A DNA stretch of 5,330 bases from an uncultured Clostridia bacterium (GTDB lineage Bacteria; Bacillota; Clostridia; UBA1381): contig CALXUL010000241.1 of the NCBI GenBank assembly GCA_944391635.1, forward strand, positions 1-5,330, written 5' to 3'. The notes beneath the pieces were generated by a model. The model was not told the DNA's origin, ran no database searches, and saw only the letters and a program-made list of their open reading frames with translations. The position numbers and the translations under genes are program-made. Position 1 is the stretch's first letter; every line of letters starts with the position of its first letter. Positions 1 through 5,330 of the stretch are shown here, piece by piece.

Positions 1-1651
1 TTCTTAGCAGCTCCAATACAATTTTTGCTGCATCGCTTTTGCTGAGGTCGCCGTCGCTCATACAGAAACAATCGTGACCTGCACGTTTTATCATTTCAAC
101 AGCTGTGCTTGCCGAAATGGGAGAAGACGGATTGAATTTGCCAAGTACACCTTCGGCAATTCCGAGTTTTTTTGCAATCCCAACTGCTTTGCAGAAATAA
201 TCACGTGGGTATACATCTGAAAAATTCTCTTGTTCATATGCCTTAAGCCCAAGAGCGGCAACAAGAAGGACTGTAAAATCGGCTTTGGTAATAGCCGCGT
301 CCTTATCTGCAGTTTTGCCGGCGGCGCATTTTTCTGCCCACGCACCAAGGTCGTTAGTCGAGAAATCGCCGGTTATATAATTTATGGCATACTGTGATGG
401 ATCCATTTCACTGCCCCAGTAACGTGTCCAGTTATACAGGCGTTTTGGCTGTGGGCGTGTATAAGGCACAACAGCGCGTGAAAGGTCAATTTCGTTTGCG
501 GCATATATTTCTATCTTTTCGTCATTATAAATCAATATATCAGCCACGCCGTCACCGATTAAATCAACCCACATAATATGTCCGTCAAACGGGAAAGTAA
601 ATATGGGGTTCATATACCCGTCATAAATTGCAGCAGGAAGCCCGCCGCGGCGATAGGCTAAAAGATGGTCATGGCCTGAAGCGTCAAAATTATGTATTGT
701 AGTAGCAATCGAACTCCAGCCGGGAACTGTGCGGTGCTCTTTGTAAAGAGGCTTGCCCTGATAATCTATAAGAAACAGCCCGTCTATTCCTTGAGGTCCG
801 CTGCGGTCGATTCTGTCAAGCCCGCCGATTTCAGTACCCTTGTTTTCGGGACGGAAATTTCCCATTGCGATATTTTGAGATTCCACTGTATCGGTATATC
901 TCCAAAGCAGCTTGCCGTCCCAGGTATGTGCGGTAGTATCAAGTCCGCCGACAAGAACTGCAGGACCGGTAGTAGGGTCCTGGTCGAGATCGCCTACCCA
1001 AATACAGTCGGCATGGTCTTCCATTGGTATAGTCCATAGTACATCGCCGTCACCGTTTAATACTGTATAGCCTGCAATAAGTTCATCTCTGCCATCTCCG
1101 TCTAAATCATACGGCCACGGATAATGTCCGATATTACCTTTAAAGGTCCACATTATATTAAAATTAACGTCCAGCGCCCAGAGCTGATGATACCTATTTT
1201 TTAAAATGATATTCTGTGGGTAGCCTCTGCCCTCAAGGTCAGCAATAATAATACAGTCGTGTGCATGCTGGTCGGGGAGCGGGTGTTTACGTTTAAGAGT
1301 ACCTGTTTTTCCGTCGAAAATACAGAACTCATCGTTCATCACACATAAAAACTCGTTATTCCCGTCTTTGTCAATATCATAAATTTGTGCAGGTATATCA
1401 GCACCGGAGCCTTTTACCTCCGGGTCTGGAGAGCCTATTTGCCATAGGATATTACCTTCTAAATTAAATGCGGTAGCGCATACAACAGAATGCGGAAAAT
1501 ATCGGTCGTCAAAGCCGCAATCGGGCTGTACCATAACTATTTCCATCCTGCCGTCGCCGTCAAGGTCGCCCAGCCACATACGGCAGCCTTTGCCGCACAT
1601 TGATATATCAATTTTTCTTAGAAAATGTGTTTGGAGAGTTTCTTCACACAT
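1..1651 (-). CDS. PL11-like beta-propeller protein with C-terminal SLH-like domain (3' end outside window)
   Basis: An open frame of 550 codons runs from ATG at 1651 off the left edge without a stop. Residues about 25-385 carry eight spaced motifs of the DxDxDGxxE type (for example DLDGDGRME at 29 and DLDGDGRDE at 182), as in FG-GAP/VCBS-like calcium-binding propellers. Their order and flanking words (FDGKTG at 112, the WVGDLD block near 218) resemble the eight-bladed propeller of family PL11 rhamnogalacturonan lyases. The N-terminal beta-sandwich usual in PL11 is absent, so lyase activity is not established. Residues about 430-550 look like SLH repeats. The start is firm: GGAGG lies 8 bases upstream, and the in-frame glmS stop at 1676-1678 rules out a much longer product. 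There is no signal peptide or membrane segment, and 13 cysteines are visible, which suits a cytoplasmic protein. It follows glmS by 24 bases and is probably co-transcribed. Substrate and role are unknown; a polysaccharide-binding or degrading role is inference. Confidence 0.88.
   Translation of the reverse strand, partial: MCEETLQTHFLRKIDISMCGKGCRMWLGDLDGDGRMEIVMVQPDCGFDDRYFPHSVVCATAFNLEGNILWQIGSPDPEVKGSGADIPAQIYDIDKDGNNEFLCVMNDEFCIFDGKTGTLKRKHPLPDQHAHDCIIIADLEGRGYPQNIILKNRYHQLWALDVNFNIMWTFKGNIGHYPWPYDLDGDGRDELIAGYTVLNGDGDVLWTIPMEDHADCIWVGDLDQDPTTGPAVLVGGLDTTAHTWDGKLLWRYTDTVESQNIAMGNFRPENKGTEIGGLDRIDRSGPQGIDGLFLIDYQGKPLYKEHRTVPGWSSIATTIHNFDASGHDHLLAYRRGGLPAAIYDGYMNPIFTFPFDGHIMWVDLIGDGVADILIYNDEKIEIYAANEIDLSRAVVPYTRPQPKRLYNWTRYWGSEMDPSQYAINYITGDFSTNDLGAWAEKCAAGKTADKDAAITKADFTVLLVAALGLKAYEQENFSDVYPRDYFCKAVGIAKKLGIAEGVLGKFNPSSPISASTAVEMIKRAGHDCFCMSDGDLSKSDAAKIVLELLR
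2..364 (-). other. SLH-like domain region at the C-terminal end of the left-hand CDS
   Basis: Residues about 430-550 fit the clostridial SLH pattern. ITKADFTVLLVAALGL (454-469) matches the helix that ends one repeat. FSDV (477) followed by YFCKAVGIAKKLGIAEGV and KFNPSSPIS gives a nearly complete second repeat. DLSKSDAAKIVLELL (535-549) looks like the closing helix of a further, shortened repeat. SLH domains normally bind secondary cell-wall polymers at the surface. Here the carrier has no secretion signal, and cysteines fall inside the repeats (487, 528, 530). The canonical ITRAE-type motif is weakened to ITKAD, ISAST and LSKSD, so wall binding is doubtful. Confidence 0.7.
497..1579 (-). repeat. 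Eight propeller motifs (Asp-rich, calcium-type) within the left-hand CDS
   Basis: This is an internal protein repeat covering residues about 25-385. Motif starts are near residues 29, 92, 138, 182, 221, 265, 321 and 363, an average spacing of about 48 residues, which suits one motif per propeller blade. Motifs 1, 2 and 4 keep the full DxDxDGxxE calcium loop. Motif 8 (DLIGDGVAD) is nearly complete. Motifs 3 (DLEGRGYPQ), 5 (DLDQDPTTG), 6 (NFRPENKGTE) and 7 (NFDASGHDH) have lost some of the acidic ligands. Eight blades is the number known for PL11 enzymes. The blade count here is inferred from motif spacing only. Confidence 0.7.
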
Positions 1652-1659
1652 ATTATCCG

Positions 1660-1664
1660 CCTCC
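1660..1664 (-). promoter_or_regulatory. Ribosome binding site of the propeller/SLH gene
   Basis: On the minus strand GGAGG lies 8 bases before ATG at 1651, inside the short gap after glmS. It fixes this ATG as the start and argues that the gene is translated by independent initiation, not by readthrough from glmS. Confidence 0.85.
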
Positions 1665-1675
1665 AATAAACAAAC

Positions 1676-3502
1676 TTATTCAACGGTAACTGATTTTGCA
1701 AGGTTTCTCGGCTTATCTATATCGCAGCCCTTAAGACTTGCAACATAATATCCGAACAGCTGCAAAGGTATTACAGAGAGCGATGGGAGAACAAGCTCGT
1801 CTGCATCGGGGATTCTTACAACATAATCGCACACATCTTCCGCATGCTCGTGGTGTGTGGTGGTAACACCCATAACCACAGCGCCTCTTGCTTTTACTTC
1901 TTTAACGTTGCTAATGGTTTTTTCGTAGAGCTTATCTCCGGTAGCAAGAGCAACAACCAGTGTTCCGTCCTCTATAAGCGAGATAGTTCCGTGCTTAAGC
2001 TCGCCCGCCGCATATGCTTCTGAATGTATATACGAAATTTCTTTCAGCTTAAGTGAACCTTCAAGGCTTACTGCATAGTCAAGATTTCTGCCTATAAAGA
2101 AAATACTTTTACTTGAGAAGAATTTTGATGCAAGAAATTGTATTTCGGATTTATTCTCAAGGATTTTTGAAACCTTGTCTGGAAGGGTATTAAGTTCCTC
2201 AATAAGGCGGCTGTATTCATCATTTTCAAGGCGTCCGAGCTTATCTGCCATGTATATAGCGATTAAGTAGATAACTGCAAGTTGGGTAGAATATGCCTTT
2301 GTGGTGGCAACGGCAATCTCGGGACCTGCCCAGGTATAGAGTACAGAGTCGGATGCATTTGCAATCGAGCTTCCGACAACATTTACAATAGATAAAACAT
2401 GTGCGCCGCGAGCCTTTGCCTCTTTAAGGGCGGCGAGGGTATCGGCTGTTTCCCCAGACTGGCTGATTACAATTACAAGGTCGCCTTTGCCGATTAGGGG
2501 GTCATGGTATCTAAACTCTGAGGCAACCTCCACCTCAACCGAAATACGGCACATGCGCTCGATAACATATTTTCCAACTACGCCTACATGGTATGCGCTT
2601 CCGCAGGCAACAATATATATTTTTTTAAGTGATGAAATATACTCGGAGGTGAGCGAAATATCATCAAGCACGATTTTTCCGTCCTTAATTCTGGGCGAAA
2701 TAGTATCGCGAAGAGCCTTTGGCTGCTCCTCTATTTCTTTCATCATAAAATGTTCATATCCGCCCTTTTCTGCTGCAGATACATCCCAGTTTACGCGGAA
2801 GATTTCCTTTTTAATTTCTTCACGGTCGGTGTTATAGATTTTAACTCCGGAAGCACTAAGCATAACTATCTCATCATCTTCAAGATAGTAAACATTACGT
2901 GTATGAGCAAGGATAGCAGTAACATCTGATGCGATAAAGTTTTCGCCTCTGCCAACGCCTACAATCATCGGGCTTGCTTTTCGTACAGCAACGAAACTGT
3001 CGGGATAATCCGAACACAATACGCCAAGCGCATATGAGCCTTCTACGCGGTGAATTACCTTTGTCATAGCCTCAAGAAGGTCGCCCTTGTAGTAATATTC
3101 AAAAAGGTGAGCAACAACCTCGGTATCTGTTTCAGATACAAATTGGAACCCTTTTTCCATAAGCCGCTTTTTAAGAGGTATATAGTTTTCAATAATCCCG
3201 TTATGCACAACCGCAAAACGTCCTGATGAGGATACATGCGGGTGCGAGTTAACATCAGAGGGTTCGCCGTGCGTTGCCCAGCGTGTATGACCTATACCCA
3301 TAACCCCGTTTACGCTTTTTCCGCCGTCTACCATATTTGACAAAACGCTCAGACGTCCGCGCGCTTTTTGTACATTAATTTTTTCGCCGTCCAAAACAGC
3401 AACCACGGCAGAGTCATAGCCTCTGTATTCAAGCTTGGAGAGTCCTTCAAGCAAAATCGGGCAAGCCTGTTTTGAGCCTACGTATCCAACAATACCACAC
3501 AT
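1676..3502 (-). CDS. glmS: Glutamine-fructose-6-phosphate aminotransferase (isomerizing), GlmS
   Basis: The product makes glucosamine-6-phosphate from fructose-6-phosphate and glutamine in the cytoplasm, the first step toward UDP-GlcNAc and peptidoglycan. It is 608 residues, the normal family length. The start is ATG at 3502 because it gives MCGIVGYVG, placing the catalytic N-terminal Cys2 directly after the removable Met. The glutaminase domain (about 2-240) has HTRWATHG (Arg74), HNG (Asn101, Gly102) and ETDTE (Asp126). The first SIS domain (about 285-415) has ACGSAYH (300) and the sugar-phosphate loop SQSGET (347-352). The second (about 455-595) keeps Lys485, Glu488 and His504, and the tail has Ala602-Lys603, all at the positions known from E. 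coli GlmS. Ser302 replaces the E. coli Thr, a common variant in Gram-positive homologues. No catalytic residue is missing. It is the first gene of a likely two-gene transcript with the propeller/SLH gene. A start further upstream (TTG at 3583) would overlap the promoter and is rejected. Confidence 0.98.
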   Translation of the reverse strand: MCGIVGYVGSKQACPILLEGLSKLEYRGYDSAVVAVLDGEKINVQKARGRLSVLSNMVDGGKSVNGVMGIGHTRWATHGEPSDVNSHPHVSSSGRFAVVHNGIIENYIPLKKRLMEKGFQFVSETDTEVVAHLFEYYYKGDLLEAMTKVIHRVEGSYALGVLCSDYPDSFVAVRKASPMIVGVGRGENFIASDVTAILAHTRNVYYLEDDEIVMLSASGVKIYNTDREEIKKEIFRVNWDVSAAEKGGYEHFMMKEIEEQPKALRDTISPRIKDGKIVLDDISLTSEYISSLKKIYIVACGSAYHVGVVGKYVIERMCRISVEVEVASEFRYHDPLIGKGDLVIVISQSGETADTLAALKEAKARGAHVLSIVNVVGSSIANASDSVLYTWAGPEIAVATTKAYSTQLAVIYLIAIYMADKLGRLENDEYSRLIEELNTLPDKVSKILENKSEIQFLASKFFSSKSIFFIGRNLDYAVSLEGSLKLKEISYIHSEAYAAGELKHGTISLIEDGTLVVALATGDKLYEKTISNVKEVKARGAVVMGVTTTHHEHAEDVCDYVVRIPDADELVLPSLSVIPLQLFGYYVASLKGCDIDKPRNLAKSVTVE

Positions 3503-3513
3503 TTGATTTTCGT

Positions 3514-3519
3514 TCCTTT
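3514..3519 (-). promoter_or_regulatory. Ribosome binding site of glmS
   Basis: AAAGGA on the minus strand, within GAAAGGAACG, ends about 11 bases before ATG at 3502. The spacing is slightly long but acceptable. It supports the MCGIVGYVG start over the upstream TTG. Confidence 0.75.
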
Positions 3520-3547
3520 CTGATATTTTATTAAAGCATAATATCAC

Positions 3548-3576
3548 ATTATATATTTTAGTAGAAATTCGGTCAA
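3548..3576 (-). promoter_or_regulatory. Sigma-A-type promoter of glmS
   Basis: Reading the minus strand, TTGACC (3576-3571) is followed by a 17-base spacer and a perfect TATAAT (3553-3548). This is 5 of 6 at -35 and 6 of 6 at -10 with ideal spacing. The predicted transcript start is near 3541, giving a leader of about 39 bases. No other promoter-like site was noticed before the propeller/SLH gene, so this promoter probably serves both minus-strand genes. Confidence 0.85.
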
Positions 3577-3585
3577 ATAGCAAGC

Positions 3586-3601
3586 TTTTTTTCTATTTTT
3601 T
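3586..3601 (-). promoter_or_regulatory. A-tract pair resembling an UP element upstream of glmS
   Basis: On the minus strand a run of six A and a run of seven A, separated by TAG, lie at about -60 to -55 and -51 to -45 relative to the predicted glmS start. Those are the usual places for the two UP-element subsites bound by the alpha C-terminal domains of RNA polymerase. The near-helical spacing could also bend the DNA. The role is inferred from position and composition. Confidence 0.5.
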
Positions 3602-3611
3602 CTAAATATTG

Positions 3612-3640
3612 TTGTTTTTGAGGGCTAAAATTGGTATAAT
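3612..3640 (+). promoter_or_regulatory. Promoter of mutS2 with extended -10
   Basis: TATAAT at 3635-3640 is preceded by TGG, giving the extended -10 form TGnTATAAT. The best -35 at 17-base spacing is TTGTTT (3612-3617), matching only 3 of 6 consensus bases, so the extended -10 probably carries the recognition. The predicted start is near 3647, with a leader of about 50 bases. It points away from the glmS promoter, with 35 bases between the two -35 boxes. Confidence 0.7.
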
Positions 3641-3670
3641 GTAAGAATAGGAGAAAAGAATAATAGCCCT
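3621..3670. repeat. Perfect 7-base inverted repeat around the mutS2 -10 and start point
   Basis: AGGGCTA at 3621-3627 is matched by TAGCCCT at 3664-3670, with 36 bases between. The arms do not extend further. One arm lies in the promoter spacer and the other about 20 bases into the leader, with centres 43 bases apart (about four helical turns). This could be an operator for a looping or dimeric regulator, or chance. In RNA only the second arm would be transcribed, so it is not a leader hairpin. Confidence 0.35.
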
Positions 3671-3685
3671 ACTTTGAGAAAAGAC

Positions 3686-3691
3686 AGGAAG
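3686..3691 (+). promoter_or_regulatory. Ribosome binding site of mutS2
   Basis: AGGAAG, with AGGA ending 8 bases before ATG at 3698, is well placed and selects this start codon. A second AGGAG at 3649-3653 has no start codon at usable spacing. Confidence 0.8.
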
Positions 3692-3697
3692 AGATAT

Positions 3698-5330
3698 ATG
3701 GAAAATAAAACATACAAAGCGCTTGAATTCGATAAAATACGTTCAATTCTTTCGACGTATACAGACAGCGCGGAGGTGCAGAAAAGAATATTGGAACTTA
3801 TGCCGGAAACAAACCTTGATAAGGCGATAATGTTGCAGCAGGAAACGGCACAGGGAGTGTCTTGTTTGCTTAAAATCGGAAGCCCCGGCATAAATCTTGC
3901 GGTTTCGGATATTCGTGCGTCAGTAAAGCGCGCGGATAACGGGGGAGTGCTGAACCCGACTGAGCTTTTAGCGTGTGCAAGAGTGCTTTATGCAGCGCGG
4001 ATAATGAAAGGCTATCTTAATGAACTGTCAGATATTGGAAGCATATTAAAACAGCATGCGCAGAGCCTTACAGTAAAGCGAGATACCGAGGACAGAATCC
4101 GAAACAGTATATTGTCGGAAACCGAAATTGCAGACGACGCTTCGCCGGAACTTGGTGCGGTGCGGCGAAAAATGCGAAATCTTAATGCTAAGATAAAAGA
4201 TACTCTTAATGATATGATACGCTCACAGCATTACCGCAAATTTCTTCAGGATCAGATTGTAACAATGCGGTCGGGCAGATATGTAATACCGGTGCGTGCG
4301 GAGTACCGCGGCGAGGTGCAGGGGATTGTGCATGACAGCTCATCAAGCGGTGCGACGATATTTGTTGAACCAATCAGTGTTGTAAATGCAAATAATGAAA
4401 TCCGTGAACTTGAGAATAAAGAGCAGCGCGAAATTGAAAGGATTCTGTTTGAGCTTTCGTCGCTGGTTGGGCAAGGCGCGGCTGAGATTTTAGCCGATTA
4501 TGAGATTATATCTGAGCTTGACTTTATATTTTGCAAAGCGAAGTTTGCACTTGACTATGACGCGACTGAGCCGGTTTTAAATGACGCGGGCATAATTGAG
4601 TTTAAGCGTGCCCGCCATCCGCTGATACCAAAGGATAAGGTTGTAGCAAATGACGTGTATCTGGGCGAGAATTTTGATACTCTTGTAATAACCGGACCGA
4701 ATACCGGCGGAAAGACCGTTACGCTTAAAACTATTGGATTGTTTTCGCTTATGGCGGCATCGGGACTGCATATACCTGCGGCGGAAAATAGCCGGGCGGC
4801 AGTATTTAGCCATATATTTGCCGATATAGGCGATGAGCAGAGCATAGAGCAGAGCCTTTCGACATTTTCATCGCATATGGTAAATATAGTTGATATTGTG
4901 AAAAAGGCAGATTCGTCATCACTGGTGCTCTTTGATGAGCTGGGTGCAGGAACCGACCCTACCGAGGGAGCGGCGCTGGCAATATCAATTCTTGAATATT
5001 TGCGAGTGTTCAAAGTAAAGACGGCAGCGACAACACATTACAGTGAGCTGAAGCTGTTTGCGCTTTCGGAGGATGGGGTTGAGAACGCATCGTGTGAATT
5101 TGATGTGGAAAGTTTGCAGCCGACATATAAGCTGATGATTGGCGTGCCGGGGCGGAGCAATGCGTTTGCTATATCTAAAAGGCTGGGGCTTGATGATAGT
5201 ATTATTAATAGGGCAAACGAAATTCTGAGCGCTGAAGACGTTAAATTTGAAGATGCTATAACAGAGCTTGAAGAAACAAGCGCTCGTACCAGAAGCGAAA
5301 TGCAAGCAGCGCAGCCGATGAAAACGACGC
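3698..5330 (+). CDS. mutS2: Endonuclease MutS2 (3' end outside window)
   Basis: From ATG at 3698, 544 codons run open to the right edge; family members are usually about 780-790 residues. The start of the protein follows the MutS2 pattern (KALEFDKIRSIL near residue 6) and has no MutS mismatch-recognition domain. The core/clamp region holds the MutS2-typical blocks VTMRSGRYVIPV (188-199) and HDSSSSGATIFVEP (212-225). The ATPase has Walker A GPNTGGKT (333-340), the block DEQSIEQSLSTFSSH (379-393), Walker B LVLFDELGAGTD (409-420, Asp413-Glu414) and the histidine loop TTHYSELK (445-452). VPGRSNAF (483-490) follows, and from about 515 a charged coiled-coil-like linker begins. The C-terminal Smr domain would lie beyond the edge. 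MutS2 proteins are dimeric ATPases; in Bacillus the protein acts on collided ribosomes, while in Helicobacter it suppresses recombination. All visible ATPase motifs are intact. Which role applies here cannot be told from sequence. Confidence 0.96.
   Translation, partial: MENKTYKALEFDKIRSILSTYTDSAEVQKRILELMPETNLDKAIMLQQETAQGVSCLLKIGSPGINLAVSDIRASVKRADNGGVLNPTELLACARVLYAARIMKGYLNELSDIGSILKQHAQSLTVKRDTEDRIRNSILSETEIADDASPELGAVRRKMRNLNAKIKDTLNDMIRSQHYRKFLQDQIVTMRSGRYVIPVRAEYRGEVQGIVHDSSSSGATIFVEPISVVNANNEIRELENKEQREIERILFELSSLVGQGAAEILADYEIISELDFIFCKAKFALDYDATEPVLNDAGIIEFKRARHPLIPKDKVVANDVYLGENFDTLVITGPNTGGKTVTLKTIGLFSLMAASGLHIPAAENSRAAVFSHIFADIGDEQSIEQSLSTFSSHMVNIVDIVKKADSSSLVLFDELGAGTDPTEGAALAISILEYLRVFKVKTAATTHYSELKLFALSEDGVENASCEFDVESLQPTYKLMIGVPGRSNAFAISKRLGLDDSIINRANEILSAEDVKFEDAITELEETSARTRSEMQAAQPMKTT

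Noticed and set aside
2..67. Dockerin-like ending (SDGDLSKSDAAKIVLELL) in the left-hand CDS
   Set aside because: The calcium loop DxNxDG of dockerins is missing and there is no duplicate. The segment fits the closing helix of an SLH repeat better.
692..1039. 115-codon open frame on the plus strand opposite the propeller gene
   Set aside because: It is antisense to the well-supported propeller frame, and its product has no family resemblance or domain pattern.
3503..3583. Longer GlmS starting at TTG 3583 with a 27-residue extension
   Set aside because: The extension would bury the catalytic Cys2, and its coding sequence overlaps the -35 and -10 boxes. ATG 3502 has its own ribosome site and gives the conserved MCGIVGYVG start.
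3582..3601. AAGCTT followed by T runs as an intrinsic terminator
   Set aside because: The only self-complementary part is a 6-base palindrome with no loop, so no stem can form. It lies between divergent promoters, where the runs fit better as A-tracts.
3639..3644. ATG-TAA minimal open frame in the mutS2 promoter
   Set aside because: It overlaps the -10 box, lies upstream of the predicted transcript start and has no ribosome site.
4555..5013. 152-codon open frame on the minus strand opposite mutS2
   Set aside because: It lies wholly antisense to the conserved ATPase core of MutS2, and its translation has no recognisable domain. It is a shadow of the real gene.
5316..5330. Possible one-base slip in the AAAA run near the right end of mutS2
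   Set aside because: The last two or three residues (MKTT) look slightly unlike the family linker, and one extra A would give MKND. Too few codons are visible, and the linker is poorly conserved.

Overview
The window looks like the chromosome of a Gram-positive, clostridial-type bacterium. The evidence is an S-layer-homology (SLH) type domain of the clostridial pattern, a MutS2 rather than a mismatch-repair MutS, strong Shine-Dalgarno sites of the AGGA/GGAGG type, and sigma-A-like promoters in an AT-rich intergenic gap. The species cannot be named from this sequence. A gut or plant-fibre lifestyle is a plausible guess, only because the left-hand gene resembles family PL11 rhamnogalacturonan lyases.

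There are three protein genes. On the minus strand lies glmS (1676-3502), encoding glucosamine-6-phosphate synthase. It is followed after only 24 bases by a second minus-strand gene (start at 1651, running off the left edge). That gene encodes an eight-motif calcium-type beta-propeller with a C-terminal SLH-like segment. The two are very probably one transcript. On the plus strand, mutS2 starts at 3698 and runs off the right edge, with its ATPase core inside the window and its C-terminal linker and nuclease-type Smr domain outside.

The 195-base gap 3503-3697 is a divergent promoter region. The glmS promoter is close to ideal (TTGACC, 17-base spacer, TATAAT) with two A-tracts just upstream. 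The mutS2 promoter has a consensus, extended -10 and a weak -35, and its -10 and start point sit between the arms of a perfect 7-base inverted repeat. The predicted glmS leader is only about 39 bases, so the glmS ribozyme found in many Gram-positive bacteria is not present here.

GlmS makes glucosamine-6-phosphate for peptidoglycan, and MutS2 acts on ribosomes or recombination intermediates, so no shared pathway links the two sides. The most unusual item is the left-hand gene. It has a domain set expected outside the cell, but no signal peptide, no possible longer start, and an unusually high cysteine content, which together suggest it works in the cytoplasm. No RNA gene, mobile element, CRISPR array or convincing terminator was seen.
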